A stretch of 64,000 nt of DNA, taken from positions 1-64,000 of the forward strand of contig CAAEVH010000055.1 in NCBI GenBank assembly GCA_900759445.1. The letters run 5' to 3'. The notes below the pieces were generated by a model, which saw only the letters and a program-made list of their open reading frames with translations, did not search any database and was not told the DNA's origin. This DNA is from an uncultured Raoultella sp. (GTDB taxonomy: Bacteria > Pseudomonadota > Gammaproteobacteria > Enterobacterales > Enterobacteriaceae). Shown one piece after another: positions 15,614 through 26,688 of the stretch (within the stretch, counting starts at the first letter, position 1; the number at the start of each line of letters is the position of its first letter). The position numbers and the translations under genes are program-made.

Positions 15614-15638
15614 ATAAAAAAGCCGCCAGATGGCGGCT
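15614..15638. terminator. shared terminator between the pseudouridine synthase gene and mdtK
   Basis: AGCCGCCA and TGGCGGCT form a tight stem. On the minus strand it is followed by a run of T, making it the mdtK terminator. On the plus strand the tail ATTTGG is weaker. The two genes converge here. Confidence 0.8.
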
Positions 15639-15647
15639 ATTTGGGGA

Positions 15648-17042
<1,395 letters not shown>

Positions 17043-17056
17043 TTATTTGAGAGACT

Positions 17057-17080
17057 AAAAAAGCCGCCTTATATGGCAGC
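17057..17080 (-). terminator. terminator-like hairpin in the mdtK leader
   Basis: On the minus strand GCTGCC, loop ATATAA and GGCGGC form a 6-pair stem (one G-U) followed directly by TTTTTT. It sits between the promoter region and the GTG start of mdtK, so it could attenuate transcription before the gene. Confidence 0.5.
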
Positions 17081-17238
17081 AAGGAGAAAAAGCAGGGGAA
17101 ATTTCAGTCTATTGTAGCGAGGAATACGTAATTCTCCAGTGAAAAAACAGGCAGTAGCGGCGCATTGCTGGCAACCTGAATTTCCACCTGCTATTGTGCT
17201 GTGCAGAGATGTCTTAATTCAGTTCAGGAGTTAGAAGT

Positions 17239-17886
17239 ATGTTTACGGGTATTGTGCAGGGCACCGCGAAATTGGTGTCCATTGATGAAAAACCAAATTT
17301 TCGTACGCATGTTGTGGAGTTACCTGAATATATGTTGGATGCGCTGGAGACCGGCGCATCGGTTGCCCACAATGGGTGCTGCCTGACGGTAACCGAAATC
17401 AACGGTAACCAGATAAGCTTTGATCTGATGAAAGAAACGCTGCGTATCACCAATCTGGGTGACCTGAAGGTTGGGGATTTGGTCAACGTTGAGCGTGCGG
17501 CAAAATTCAGTGATGAAATTGGCGGACATTTAATGTCGGGCCATATTATGACGACCGCCGAAGTGTCGAAAATTCTGACCTCGGAGAACAACCGCCAGGT
17601 GTGGTTTAAAGTTCAGGATCCGTCGCTGATGAAATACATCTTGTACAAAGGATTTATCGGAATTGATGGCATCAGTCTGACGGTCGGTGAGGTGACACCG
17701 ACGCGTTTCTGTGTGCATTTGATCCCGGAAACGCTGGAACGTACGACGCTGGGTAAGAAAAAGTTAGGCGCGCGGGTCAATATCGAAATCGATCCTCAAA
17801 CCCAGGCGGTGGTTGATACCGTTGAGCGCGTACTGGCGGCGCGTGAAAGCGCCATCAGTAACGTAACGGGTGAGGCGGGAGCCTAA
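17239..17886 (+). CDS. ribC: riboflavin synthase alpha subunit
   Basis: 215 residues; converts two 6,7-dimethyl-8-ribityllumazine into riboflavin and the pyrimidinedione. It carries the internal duplication of two beta-barrel lumazine-binding domains: MFTGIVQG at the start of the first, and [12 protein letters not shown] in the second mirroring [12 protein letters not shown]. The C-terminal helix drives trimerisation. The ATG follows AGGAG. The gene is called ribE in some strains. It is convergent with cfa, from which it is separated by a hairpin. Confidence 0.97.
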   Translation: MFTGIVQGTAKLVSIDEKPNFRTHVVELPEYMLDALETGASVAHNGCCLTVTEINGNQISFDLMKETLRITNLGDLKVGDLVNVERAAKFSDEIGGHLMSGHIMTTAEVSKILTSENNRQVWFKVQDPSLMKYILYKGFIGIDGISLTVGEVTPTRFCVHLIPETLERTTLGKKKLGARVNIEIDPQTQAVVDTVERVLAARESAISNVTGEAGA

Positions 17887-17899
17887 GCCTGAAGGTAAA

Positions 17900-17919
17900 A
17901 CCCCCGTTGGCACGGGGGT
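17900..17919. terminator. bidirectional hairpin between ribC and cfa
   Basis: ACCCCCGT, loop TGGC, ACGGGGGT: an 8-pair stem. On the minus strand it is followed by TTTTACC, fitting termination of cfa. Confidence 0.75.
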
Positions 17920-17927
17920 GATAACGA

Positions 17928-19076
17928 TTAGCGGGGAACGCGCAGGCCGTGTTCAACGCCGCGGGAAAATACCACCTGCCACAGCTGGATGTCGCGAGCA
18001 CGAAACGCACCGGCGCAGGCGTTCAGGTAATAGCTGAACATCCGTTTAAAGCGTTCGGTATAGTTATCGGCGATTTCAGGCCAGGATCTCATGAAACGCT
18101 CGTGCCATGCCATCAACGTTGTATCGTAATCCGCGCCAAAATTATGCCAGTCTTCCATCACAAAATGCGGCTCGCTGGCGTTGGCAATCTGGCGAACTGA
18201 CGGTAAACAGCCGTTCGGGAAGATATATTTATTGATCCACGGATCAACGTTATTGTCGGTCTTTTTAGAGCCGATGCTATGCAGCAAAAAGAGGCCGTCG
18301 GGTTTTAAATTACGATCAACCACTTCAAAATAAGTCGCGTAGTTCTTCGGCCCCACATGCTCAAACATGCCGACGGAGACAATGCGATCAAATTTGTCGT
18401 TAAGGTCGCGATAATCCTGCAGCAAAATTGTGACATCCAGCCCCGCACAACGCGCCTGCGCCATTTTCTGCTGTTCTGCCGAAACGGTCACGCCCACCAC
18501 GCTAACGCCATATTGTGACGCCATAAACTGGGATAAGCCGCCCCAGCCGCAGCCAATATCGAGCACCCGCATGCCTGGCTTCAACTGCAGTTTTTCGGCA
18601 ATCATTTTTAGCTTCGCCTGTTGGGCAGATTCCAGGGTATCGGCATCTTTCCAGTAGGCGCAGGAATACTGCATATAAGGGTCCAGCATGCGGGTAAAGA
18701 GATCGTTGCCCAAATCGTAGTGTTCTTTGCCGACGACCCACGCACGTTTTTTGGTTTGTAAATTGAACAGGCGAGCCGTGGCGATACGGAGCGTATCTTT
18801 AAAGTGGCGGGGGAGTTGGTTTTCAAGACCGGCGCGCAGGACTTTACAAAAAAACATGTCCAGCCGGTCGCATTCCCACCAGCCATCCATATAACTTTCA
18901 CCCAACCCTAACGATCCTTCCTGCAATACGCGTTTGAAAAAATCGGGGTTCGTTACGCGAATATCTGCCGGTGCCGGACCATTAATGGTAATACCTGCAC
19001 GGCTTAATAATTCATTGGTGATGCGGTACCAGTCATCATCCGGTACGCTGACGTCTTCTATACACGATGAACTCAT
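17928..19076 (-). CDS. cfa: cyclopropane-fatty-acyl-phospholipid synthase
   Basis: 382 residues; transfers a methylene from SAM to unsaturated acyl chains of membrane lipids, conferring acid and stress tolerance. The N-terminal lipid-binding region is followed by a class I methyltransferase domain with VLDIGCGWGG (about 172-181). The conserved active-site block is around QYSCAYW, and GMFEHVG follows. It is full length with strong identity to E. coli Cfa. The 5' leader holds a conserved RydC pairing site about 100 bases upstream. Confidence 0.97.
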   Translation of the reverse strand: MSSSCIEDVSVPDDDWYRITNELLSRAGITINGPAPADIRVTNPDFFKRVLQEGSLGLGESYMDGWWECDRLDMFFCKVLRAGLENQLPRHFKDTLRIATARLFNLQTKKRAWVVGKEHYDLGNDLFTRMLDPYMQYSCAYWKDADTLESAQQAKLKMIAEKLQLKPGMRVLDIGCGWGGLSQFMASQYGVSVVGVTVSAEQQKMAQARCAGLDVTILLQDYRDLNDKFDRIVSVGMFEHVGPKNYATYFEVVDRNLKPDGLFLLHSIGSKKTDNNVDPWINKYIFPNGCLPSVRQIANASEPHFVMEDWHNFGADYDTTLMAWHERFMRSWPEIADNYTERFKRMFSYYLNACAGAFRARDIQLWQVVFSRGVEHGLRVPR

Positions 19077-19176
19077 AGCTTCTCCATCACTGGTCGGTGA
19101 TCAGAACCTTAAAATAGCGTAGACGCTTTTTTGGGCTTTGTGAGAACTCTCACGGAATTAATCCGCGAATCTATAA

Positions 19177-19186
19177 TCCGACGTAG
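19177..19186 (-). promoter_or_regulatory. RydC sRNA pairing site in the cfa leader
   Basis: On the minus strand CTACGTCGGA can pair with the 5' end of RydC (TCCGATGTAG, from memory) over ten pairs with one G-U. It lies 101-110 bases upstream of the cfa start, the place where RydC is known to stabilise the longer cfa mRNA in E. coli and Salmonella. Confidence 0.6.
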
Positions 19187-19366
19187 AACAGAGGAAGGGA
19201 GGAACCCTTGCCGAAAAGACCATCCATGGGAAAACGGGAACGTTCTTGTCCCCGTTAACACATAACAATTATCGTTTTTTTAACAACCGGAAATCAGTAT
19301 AGGCCTGAATTTTTGATGATTCAATCAATAAATATTAGCAGGCTAATCAATTATCAAAGGTGATTA

Positions 19367-20572
19367 CTAGTGAGACTCACCGTGGGCAATTTGCGCCCGA
19401 TCATCTGTGTGCGGGGCGTTAGCCTTCTGCGACTGCATTTTGTAACCCGCGGCCGCCAGCAGCACCGTTGTCAGCATCACGCTGGTGGTGGTGAGCAGCG
19501 GGGTGGCGATCAACCAGGAAACCACAAGGCTTGCCAGGAAGCATAAACCCAGTTGCAGTGTGTTCTGCAATGCCGCTGCGCGTCCCGTAGCTTGTGGGAA
19601 GGGACGTAACGCCTGAGCCACAACAATTGGGTAGATTGCTCCATTGGCAATCGCCATAACGCAGAATGGAATCAGGATTTCAGCCAGCGCAACATGGTGA
19701 ATAAAGCCGGTTGCCCAGGTGGCCACTACGCTAAAGGCATACAGAATGAGTAACCAGGGCAGCAACTGACGGCCCTGCCATTTTTGCAGCGCAGCGCGGC
19801 AGCCGTAACCACCAATTAAGAAAGCGATGGTTTGTGGAACATAGCTCAGGCCAATCACCGCCGGACTGTAGCCCATTTCGCTGAGGATGAACGGGGAACC
19901 CGTCAGCCACGCGAAGAAGCTCGCGGAGCAGGCGGCATAAATCAGCACGTTTCCGCGGTAAACTTTTGAGCGCAACAGGGTAGCGAAAGTCAGTTTATCC
20001 TGGCTGTCGTCGCGTGCTTTAGCTGTTGGTTTTAAGCGCAGAGCCGGAAGCATCAGGATTAGAGTAATGGCAAACAGGGTGGCGAAAATGGCCTGCCAGG
20101 AAAAATGTACCAGGATCCAACTGCCTAATAACGGCGCTAATGCCGGGGATAACCCGACCAATGGCATAATGGTGGCAAAGATGCGGTTTACTTTTTGTGA
20201 AGGATAATAATCGGTGACCAGCGCCTGCCAGATAACCGATGCCGCACAAACGCCAACGGCCTGAACAAAGCGTAGTACCAGCAGACCGGTGGCATTTTCA
20301 ACCCACAGCATGCCCAAACTGCCCAGCGCGAAGATGGATAAACCCAGCAGCAAAACAGGCTTGCGACCATAATGGTCAGAGAGCGGCCCCCACAGAAGTT
20401 GTGCGACGGCAAAACCCGCTAAGAATAAGCTAAGGCTGGCGCTGACGGCAGATGCAGGCGTCTGCAGATCGGACTGAATTGCGGCGAAGGCGGGCAGATA
20501 CATATCCGTTGCCAGAAAGCCGAGTACGCTAAGACCCGCCAGCCAGACTAAAAATCCTTTCCCAGGTTGCAT
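19367..20572 (-). CDS. punC: MFS purine nucleoside transporter PunC (YdhC)
   Basis: 401-residue major facilitator protein with 12 membrane segments. The motif [10 protein letters not shown] lies between segments 2 and 3. The start is set at the ATG of [13 protein letters not shown], colinear with E. coli; two further ATGs lie just upstream (20578 and 20575) and share the same AAGAGAA ribosome site. In E. coli the protein takes up adenosine and is activated by the divergently encoded PunR. That arrangement is preserved. Confidence 0.94.
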   Translation of the reverse strand: MQPGKGFLVWLAGLSVLGFLATDMYLPAFAAIQSDLQTPASAVSASLSLFLAGFAVAQLLWGPLSDHYGRKPVLLLGLSIFALGSLGMLWVENATGLLVLRFVQAVGVCAASVIWQALVTDYYPSQKVNRIFATIMPLVGLSPALAPLLGSWILVHFSWQAIFATLFAITLILMLPALRLKPTAKARDDSQDKLTFATLLRSKVYRGNVLIYAACSASFFAWLTGSPFILSEMGYSPAVIGLSYVPQTIAFLIGGYGCRAALQKWQGRQLLPWLLILYAFSVVATWATGFIHHVALAEILIPFCVMAIANGAIYPIVVAQALRPFPQATGRAAALQNTLQLGLCFLASLVVSWLIATPLLTTTSVMLTTVLLAAAGYKMQSQKANAPHTDDRAQIAHGESH

Positions 20573-20685
20573 CATCATTTCTCTTTTTTTAGCAGTAGTA
20601 CAATGCCGCTGAGTGTAGTGAGTGTAATTCTTGCTGTGAAACGCTAATATTTGCTTACTGATTTCAAATTTTTTGTAGGCAGAAT

Positions 20686-21618
20686 ATGTGGTCGGAATAT
20701 TCACTTGAAGTTGTGGATGCGGTTGCGCGTAACGGTAGCTTTAGTTCGGCCGCGCAGGAGTTGCACCGCGTACCCTCGGCGGTAAGCTACACCGTGCGTC
20801 AACTTGAAGAGTGGCTGGCGGTGCCGCTTTTTGAGCGACGCCATCGGGATGTGGAATTGACGCCTGCCGGTGCATGGTTTCTCAAAGAAGGCCGCTCTGT
20901 TATCAAAAAAATGCAGATCACCCGCCAGCAATGTCAGCAAATTGCCAACGGCTGGCGCGGGCAGTTGGCGATCGCGGTAGATAACATTGTCCGCCCGGAT
21001 CGTACCCGACAGATGATCGTGGATTTCTATCGTCATTTTGATGATGTGGAACTGCTGGTTTTCCAGGAGGTGTTTAACGGTGTCTGGGATGCGCTGTCCG
21101 ATGGGCGCGTTGAGCTGGCAATCGGCGCCACGCAGGCGATTCCGGTGGGGGGGCGCTATACCTTCCGCGACATGGGAATGCTGAGCTGGAGCTGCGTCGT
21201 GGCAAGCCATCATCCGTTGGCGTCAATGCCCGGACCGCTAAGCGACGACACGTTGCGCAACTGGCCGTCGCTGGTGCGTGAAGACACGTCGCGTACGCTT
21301 CCTAAGCGTATTACCTGGCTGCTGGATAACCAAAAGCGCGTCGTGGTGCCTGACTGGGAATCTTCTGCTACCTGTTTATCGGCAGGTTTGTGCGTGGGCA
21401 TGGTACCGACGCATTTTGCCAAACCGTGGATCGATAGCGGCAAATGGGTCGCGCTACAGCTGGAGAATCCATTTCCTGATGCCGCATGCTGCCTGACATG
21501 GCAACAGAACGATACGTCGCCGGCATTGAGCTGGCTGCTGGACTATTTAGGGGATAGTGAAACGCTGAATAAGGAATGGTTGCGGGAGCCCGATGAGGCT
21601 CCCGCACAACAATCTTAA
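20686..21618 (+). CDS. punR: LysR-type regulator PunR (YdhB)
   Basis: 310 residues. The N-terminal winged HTH ([26 protein letters not shown], shown in parts: residues about 16-41) is followed by a periplasmic-binding-type effector domain. In E. coli it activates punC for adenosine uptake. It diverges from punC across a 113-base gap that must hold its operator. Its stop codon overlaps that of purR on the other strand. Confidence 0.94.
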   Translation: MWSEYSLEVVDAVARNGSFSSAAQELHRVPSAVSYTVRQLEEWLAVPLFERRHRDVELTPAGAWFLKEGRSVIKKMQITRQQCQQIANGWRGQLAIAVDNIVRPDRTRQMIVDFYRHFDDVELLVFQEVFNGVWDALSDGRVELAIGATQAIPVGGRYTFRDMGMLSWSCVVASHHPLASMPGPLSDDTLRNWPSLVREDTSRTLPKRITWLLDNQKRVVVPDWESSATCLSAGLCVGMVPTHFAKPWIDSGKWVALQLENPFPDAACCLTWQQNDTSPALSWLLDYLGDSETLNKEWLREPDEAPAQQS

Positions 21619-22640
21619 CGACGGTAATCGCGGAACGGGCCGTCGGCAACGGAGCGGCGTTCTACCAGGCGCGGATGAACCTCGATAGACTGCGACTCTT
21701 CACGTTTATTCACAATACGGTCTAACAGCATGTTGAAGGCCGTTTCCCCCAGTGAATCTTTAGGCTGGTGAATGGTCGTCAGAGCCGGCGTGAAGAAGCG
21801 GGCGTTGCGCACGTTGTCGTAACCGATGAGCGAAACATCCTGCGGTACGCGCAGTCCCATCTCGTCAGCGGCGCACAGCGCACCCATCGCCATGATATCG
21901 CCACCGCAGAAGACGGCGGTCGGACGATGCGACTGTGACAGAATTTGCTGCATGGCGCGATAGCCCGATTCAGGCTCAAAATCGCCCTGCACAATCCAGT
22001 TTTCAGGAACTTTAATCAGCGCTTCTTCCATCGCTTTCATAAAGCCTGCCAGACGCCCGGCTCCGGTATTACGCTCCATTGGTCCTGGGATCACGCCAAT
22101 CTCACGATGACCGCGTTCTACCAGATACCGACCCGCCATGTAACCGCCTTCGAAGGCGTTATCAATGACCGTATCGGTAAAGTCGGCTTTAGCTTCGCCC
22201 CAGTCCATGACGACCATCGGAATATGGCGGTACTCTTCGAGCATCGAAAGCAGCGACTCCGGATATTCAGAACACATCACCAGCAGACCATCAACGCGCT
22301 TTTGCGCCATCATTGACAGATAAGCCTGCTGTTTTTCGAGACTGTTCCATGCGTTACCCAGAATCAGGGTATAGCCTTTCTGGAAACAGTTTTTCTCAAC
22401 GGCTTCGATAATTTCAGCGAAATAGGCCGCTTCGCTGCTGGTGGCCAGCAAGCCAATAGACTTGGTGTGATTCACCTTCAGGCTGCGCGCCACGGCGCTC
22501 GGAGAATAGTGCAGCTCTTTGATCGCCGCCCAGACAGCATTACGCGTTTCTTCCGCGACAAAGCGCGTCTTGTTAATTACGTGTGATACGGTTGTAGTGG
22601 AAACGTTTGCTCGCTTCGCTACATCTTTAATTGTTGCCAT
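21615..22640 (-). CDS. purR: purine repressor PurR
   Basis: 341-residue LacI-family repressor that binds hypoxanthine or guanine and shuts off purine biosynthesis genes. The N-terminal HTH is [20 protein letters not shown], with the hinge helix around [12 protein letters not shown] periplasmic-binding-protein-like corepressor domain follows. Two PurR boxes, one upstream and one within the first codons, show autoregulation as in E. coli. The gene converges on punR with four shared bases. Confidence 0.97.
   Translation of the reverse strand: MATIKDVAKRANVSTTTVSHVINKTRFVAEETRNAVWAAIKELHYSPSAVARSLKVNHTKSIGLLATSSEAAYFAEIIEAVEKNCFQKGYTLILGNAWNSLEKQQAYLSMMAQKRVDGLLVMCSEYPESLLSMLEEYRHIPMVVMDWGEAKADFTDTVIDNAFEGGYMAGRYLVERGHREIGVIPGPMERNTGAGRLAGFMKAMEEALIKVPENWIVQGDFEPESGYRAMQQILSQSHRPTAVFCGGDIMAMGALCAADEMGLRVPQDVSLIGYDNVRNARFFTPALTTIHQPKDSLGETAFNMLLDRIVNKREESQSIEVHPRLVERRSVADGPFRDYRR
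22597..22612. promoter_or_regulatory. PurR operator inside the purR coding start
   Basis: GTGGAAACGTTTGCTC matches the core AAACGTTTGC of the PurR box. It lies within the first codons of purR, the position of the second autoregulatory operator in E. coli. Confidence 0.8.
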
Positions 22641-22684
22641 TACATCTCACTCCAGACCATATCCTAAGCTCCTGAGAATACTCC

Positions 22685-22700
22685 AGGTAAACGTTTGCCT
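22685..22700. promoter_or_regulatory. PurR operator upstream of purR
   Basis: AGGTAAACGTTTGCCT, a near-palindromic PurR box 45-60 bases before the purR start. Confidence 0.85.
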
Positions 22701-22937
22701 TAACACACCCTTAGCGCAACGTAAGGGTTGCGGCACGCCGGGAAAACGACACGGAACGTCAGGAAGGGGTCAATGGCCGGTACGCTAATCAAGTAAGCGT
22801 GGAATTTTGTCTGATCTTAACGAAAAGGGGAAGAGTTAAAAGCAGTTATCAATATAAATCGTGAGAGATTTTTGCTTTCAAGTGTGTAAAAATGCGCAAT
22901 ATCACTTTTTGTGTGGGAATAAAAAGGAGAAAACTTG

Positions 22938-23027
22938 ATGAGCACCGATCTGAAATTTTCGTTAGTGACTACCATTATTGTTCTGGGTTTGATCGTCGCG
23001 GGTGGCCTGACCGCAGCGCTGCATTGA
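22938..23027 (+). CDS. ynhF: small membrane protein YnhF
   Basis: 29 residues, MSTDLKFSLVTTIIVLGLIV then AGGLTAALH: a single membrane helix. It matches E. coli YnhF except for one residue (Gly for Val after LIVA). AAGGAG lies 9 bases upstream of the ATG. It is a stress-associated small inner-membrane protein; its partner is unknown. Confidence 0.93.
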   Translation: MSTDLKFSLVTTIIVLGLIVAGGLTAALH

Positions 23028-23035
23028 TTTCCCCC

Positions 23036-23055
23036 GAGGGAGTTCGCTCTCCCTC
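23036..23055 (+). terminator. terminator of ynhF
   Basis: GAGGGAG, loop TTCGCT, CTCCCTC, then ATCCTTTCC. It starts 9 bases after the ynhF stop. Confidence 0.65.
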
Positions 23056-23203
23056 ATCCTTTCCGCTTGCCTTTCCCGTCGATTGTTTGCGAATAAGCAA
23101 AAGTCTTTTGCAATTTTGTTAACTTTATTAATTTTGCGATCAATGTCATGCTTTTGACTCTTATTTTATGTCGCGCTCCGGCTCGACGTTACGGAGTCGA
23201 AAT

Positions 23204-24373
23204 ATGAAACTCAATTATCCTTTACTGGCGCTGGCGATCGGCGCGTTTGGCATTGGCACCACTGAATTTTCGCCAATGGGATTATTGCCCGTCATTGCCA
23301 AAGGTGTGGATGTCTCGATTCCCGCGGCCGGAATGTTAATCAGCGCGTATGCGGTTGGGGTGATGGTGGGTGCTCCGCTGATGACATTACTGCTGTCCCA
23401 TCGTGCGCGACGTAATGCGTTGATATTCCTGATGGCGATTTTCACGCTGGGCAACGTGCTTTCGGCTATCTCGCCGGATTACACCACCCTGATGTTATCG
23501 CGTATTTTGACCAGTCTGAACCATGGGGCATTTTTTGGTCTTGGCTCCGTTGTTGCTGCAAGCGTAGTACCCAAACATAAGCAGGCCAGCGCCGTGGCAA
23601 CCATGTTTATGGGGCTGACCATTGCCAATATTGGCGGCGTTCCTGCGGCGACCTGGCTTGGTGAAACCATCGGCTGGCGTATGTCGTTTATGGCAACGGC
23701 GGGTCTGGGCGTCATCGCCATGGTCAGCCTGTTCTTCTCATTACCCAAAGGTGGGGCGGGAGAGCGCCCGGATGTCCGTAGCGAACTGGCGGTACTTATG
23801 CGTCCGCAGGTGCTGTCGGCGCTGCTGACGACCGTTCTGGGAGCCGGGGCGATGTTCACGCTTTATACCTATATTTCACCAGTGTTACATACGATCACCC
23901 ATGCCACACCGGCGTTTGTGACCGGTATGCTGGTGCTGATTGGCGTTGGCTTCTCAATCGGTAACTATCTTGGTGGCAAACTGGCTGACCGTTCCGTCAA
24001 CGGTACGCTGAAAGGCTTTTTACTGCTGCTGATGGTTATTATGCTGGCCATTCCTTTCCTGGCGCGTAATGAGCTGGGTGCGGCAGTCAGTATGGTGGTC
24101 TGGGGGGCAGCGACGTTTGCGGTCGTTCCGCCGTTGCAGATGCGCGTGATGCGCGTTGCCAGCGAAGCGCCTGGATTATCATCGTCAGTCAACATTGGCG
24201 CGTTTAATCTGGGGAATGCTCTGGGTGCCGCAGCCGGTGGGGCGGTGATTTCCGGTGGGTTGGGCTACAGCTTTGTTCCGGTGATGGGGGCAATTGTGGC
24301 GGGGCTTGCGCTGCTGCTGGTCTTTATCTCGGCGCGCAAACAGCCTGAAGAGGCTTTCACTACCGCGAATTAA
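23204..24373 (+). CDS. ydhP: MFS transporter YdhP
   Basis: 389 residues from the ATG of MKLNYPLLALAIG, colinear with E. coli YdhP. It has twelve membrane segments and the family motif GVMVGAPLMTLLLSHRARR. It belongs to the DHA1 drug/arabinose-efflux group and its substrate is not established. The longer frame beginning at 23168 has no good ribosome site. A strong terminator follows. Confidence 0.93.
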   Translation: MKLNYPLLALAIGAFGIGTTEFSPMGLLPVIAKGVDVSIPAAGMLISAYAVGVMVGAPLMTLLLSHRARRNALIFLMAIFTLGNVLSAISPDYTTLMLSRILTSLNHGAFFGLGSVVAASVVPKHKQASAVATMFMGLTIANIGGVPAATWLGETIGWRMSFMATAGLGVIAMVSLFFSLPKGGAGERPDVRSELAVLMRPQVLSALLTTVLGAGAMFTLYTYISPVLHTITHATPAFVTGMLVLIGVGFSIGNYLGGKLADRSVNGTLKGFLLLLMVIMLAIPFLARNELGAAVSMVVWGAATFAVVPPLQMRVMRVASEAPGLSSSVNIGAFNLGNALGAAAGGAVISGGLGYSFVPVMGAIVAGLALLLVFISARKQPEEAFTTAN

Positions 24374-24380
24374 TGCTAAA

Positions 24381-24415
24381 ACGCAGAAGGGTTCTCCTTC
24401 TGCGTCATCTTTTTT
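24381..24415 (+). terminator. terminator of ydhP
   Basis: ACGCAGAAGG, loop of five, CCTTCTGCGT (10 pairs), then CATCTTTTTT. It reaches the end of convergent sodB. Confidence 0.9.
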
Positions 24416-24995
24416 ATGCTGCGAAGTTCTTCGCAACAAATTCCCAGTTCACCAGCGCCCAGAAGTTTTCCAGGTAGCCAGGACGGGCATTGCGATAATC
24501 GATGTAGTAGGCGTGTTCCCATACGTCAACGGTCATCAGCGGCGTCGCGTCGGTGGTCAGCGGTGTACCTGCATTGGAGGTGGAAACGATAGCCAGTTTG
24601 CCATCCGTTCCTTTTACCAGCCAGGTCCAGCCAGAACCGAAGTTTTTAATAGCGGCATCGGTGAACTGCGCTTTGAAATCCGCAAAGCTGCCAAAGGAGG
24701 CGGCAATTGCTTCGGCCAGTTTACCGGTAGGTTCGCCACCTGCGTTCGGTGCCAGGCAGTTCCAGTAAAACGTGTGGTTCCATACCTGTGCTGCGTTATT
24801 GAATACACCGCCTTCAGAGCTACGTACGATCTCTTCCAGTGATTTGCCTTCAAACGCCGTGCCTTTAATCAGGTTGTTCAGATTAGTCACGTAAGTTTGA
24901 TGGTGTTTGCCATAGTGATATTCCAGCGTTTCGGCAGAAATGTGCGGTGCCAGAGCATCTTTGGCATACGGTAATGCAGGTAATTCAAACGACAT
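24414..24995 (-). CDS. sodB: iron superoxide dismutase
   Basis: 193 residues; dismutes cytoplasmic superoxide. The metal ligands are visible: His in KHHQTYV, His in WNHTFYW, Asp and His in DVWEHAYY. The ATG at 24995 follows AAGGAG. The start region AAGGAGAGAAGC-ATG matches the E. coli site blocked by RyhB under iron limitation. Confidence 0.98.
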   Translation of the reverse strand: MSFELPALPYAKDALAPHISAETLEYHYGKHHQTYVTNLNNLIKGTAFEGKSLEEIVRSSEGGVFNNAAQVWNHTFYWNCLAPNAGGEPTGKLAEAIAASFGSFADFKAQFTDAAIKNFGSGWTWLVKGTDGKLAIVSTSNAGTPLTTDATPLMTVDVWEHAYYIDYRNARPGYLENFWALVNWEFVAKNFAA

Positions 24996-25008
24996 TGCTT
25001 CTCTCCTT
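24991..25008 (-). promoter_or_regulatory. sodB ribosome site with expected RyhB target
   Basis: AAGGAGAGAAGCAATGTC around the start matches the E. coli sodB site at which RyhB pairs and triggers mRNA decay. The RyhB gene itself is not in this window. Confidence 0.6.
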
Positions 25009-25076
25009 ATTATTTGTATTGAGTACACACAATAGCCTCATTGTGAGTAAGGATAGGGTAGCAAATTGAAAGGTTA

Positions 25077-25120
25077 TGCAAAAGAAGAACTTACCCTACA
25101 GCATGTCCTGTAGGGTAAGT
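25077..25120 (-). terminator. terminator of mepH
   Basis: ACTTACCCTACA and TGTAGGGTAAGT form a perfect 12-pair stem with an 8-base loop. On the minus strand it is followed by TCTTCTTTT. Confidence 0.8.
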
Positions 25121-25122
25121 TT

Positions 25123-25953
25123 TTAACGAATTGTTTTTGGCGTCATTACCCGACGAGCGCCCACATAGTGGCGCTGCCAGTAATCTTCACTCAGAGAGGT
25201 GATTTGAATTTCCTGGCCGCTGCGCGGTGACTGAATAAACTTACCGTTGCCAACATAAACGCCAACGTGATCGGCAGTTCCACGCCCCTGGGTACGGAAA
25301 AATACCAGGTCGCCATTTTTCAGTTCGCCACGTTCAATCGGCGCAGCATCGCGCAGATGATACATTTCGTTCGCTGTACGTGGAATGCGGAATTTCACCA
25401 AATCTTTATAGGCGTAATAGACCAGACCGCTGCAGTCAAACCCGGTTCTTGGTGAGGTGCCGCCCCAGCGATAAGGCTTGCCGATTTGGTTCATCAGCGT
25501 GGACATGGCGGTTTTAGTGGCTTTCTGCACTTTCACTTTATGCGCGTCAGCCAGCGTCGTTGGTGCGGTGGTTTTCACTTTTACACAGCGCGGCTTATGG
25601 CCTTTGCGCGGCGTGCATTTTTCAGTCCAGGTAACGGCAGCGGTTTGTGCTGCGGTGTTTTTACCACGACGGTTTACTGTTTTAGTCGACTTTGCCGGAG
25701 CGGCAGTACGATGTTTAGAAGAGGAAGCGGTTTTGGTGCTGGTTTTGCTGGTGGTTTTTGTCGCCGTTTTTTTGCTGGTCTTTGTTGTTTTTTGGCTGGT
25801 TGTTGCGCTTTTCTTTTTATCTACCGTTTTGATGGTGTGGGAATGGGTAGGTGTCGTCCTGGCCTGCTTGGAAGCATGAGCCATGGGCGTAAAGGGCAGT
25901 GTAGAAAAAAGTAAAGCACAGAGCGTGATCGAGATTCGGTTTATCCGCGCCAC
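25123..25953 (-). CDS. mepH: murein DD-endopeptidase MepH (NlpC/P60)
   Basis: 276 residues from the GTG at 25953 (AGAGGA 7 bases upstream), colinear with E. coli MARINRISITL. A signal peptide (about 1-27) leads to a Thr/Lys/Ser/Ala-rich low-complexity linker (about 30-110) and an NlpC/P60 domain. The catalytic Cys is in TGFDCSGLV and the His in TADHVGVYVG. It cleaves peptidoglycan cross-links in the periplasm during wall growth. The linker differs from E. coli in length and composition, as is common for it. Confidence 0.95.
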   Translation of the reverse strand: MARINRISITLCALLFSTLPFTPMAHASKQARTTPTHSHTIKTVDKKKSATTSQKTTKTSKKTATKTTSKTSTKTASSSKHRTAAPAKSTKTVNRRGKNTAAQTAAVTWTEKCTPRKGHKPRCVKVKTTAPTTLADAHKVKVQKATKTAMSTLMNQIGKPYRWGGTSPRTGFDCSGLVYYAYKDLVKFRIPRTANEMYHLRDAAPIERGELKNGDLVFFRTQGRGTADHVGVYVGNGKFIQSPRSGQEIQITSLSEDYWQRHYVGARRVMTPKTIR

Positions 25954-26286
25954 TGAGCAATCCTCTGGTAAGGCAGGTCTATCATGCCTGCGTGTGATTT
26001 TCAAAACTTGATGATTCTAATCTATAGAAAGAGGGAAAGTTAATAGCTTTTTTGTTTAAAACTACGTTTCGTAACCGACCGCAAAAAAAATCAGCAATTA
26101 AAGTTGGCGTTGGTGAACGAATAATCAAATCCACAGGCTTTAAGGGGATAAATGAGATTGCGAATGCAACTTTTGGCGTCAGGGGATAAAATAATAACGC
26201 GTAATGAAAATGTTATTTTCCGTTGCCTGTCTGACCCGCTACAATGTCAGACTACTGCCGTAAAAGAAGTTTAAGGAAGCAAGATA

Positions 26287-26634
26287 ATGAGCACCACTAT
26301 CGAAAAAATCCAGCGCCAGATCGCTGAAAACCCGATTCTCCTGTACATGAAAGGTTCCCCTAAACTGCCAAGCTGCGGTTTCTCCGCTCAGGCTGTGCAG
26401 GCGCTGTCCGCCTGTGGTGAACGCTTTGCTTATGTTGATATTCTGCAGAACCCGGATATTCGCGCCGAGCTGCCGAAATACGCAAATTGGCCAACCTTCC
26501 CGCAGCTGTGGGTTGATGGCGAGCTGGTTGGCGGCTGTGACATTTTGATCGAAATGTACCAGCGCGGTGAGTTGCAGCAGCTGATTAAAGAAACAGCGGC
26601 GAAATACAAAACTGAAGAGCCGGACGCTGAATAA
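26287..26634 (+). CDS. grxD: monothiol glutaredoxin GrxD
   Basis: 115 residues with the monothiol CGFS active site (LPSCGFSAQAV). It binds and transfers [2Fe-2S] clusters, often with BolA-type partners. The ATG follows AAGGAAG. The 333-base gap to mepH (25954-26286) holds the divergent promoters and no gene that I can support. Confidence 0.97.
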   Translation: MSTTIEKIQRQIAENPILLYMKGSPKLPSCGFSAQAVQALSACGERFAYVDILQNPDIRAELPKYANWPTFPQLWVDGELVGGCDILIEMYQRGELQQLIKETAAKYKTEEPDAE

Positions 26635-26645
26635 TATCAGCGTAA

Positions 26646-26680
26646 ATAAAAAAGCGACCTCGTGATGGTCGCTTTTTTTA
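26646..26680. terminator. bidirectional terminator between grxD and rnt
   Basis: AAAAAAGCGACC, loop of seven, GGTCGCTTTTTTT. U-tracts appear in both directions, serving convergent grxD and rnt. Confidence 0.9.
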
Positions 26681-26688
26681 TCGGTCCG

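Noticed and set aside
17900..17919. Hairpin considered as a flavin (FMN) riboswitch near ribC
   Set aside because: It lies after ribC, is a simple 8-pair stem, and lacks the multi-helix FMN aptamer.
25478..25914. Plus-strand frames encoding Val/Phe-rich or Gly/Phe-rich proteins
   Set aside because: Shadows of the Lys/Thr/Ser-rich linker of mepH on the opposite strand.
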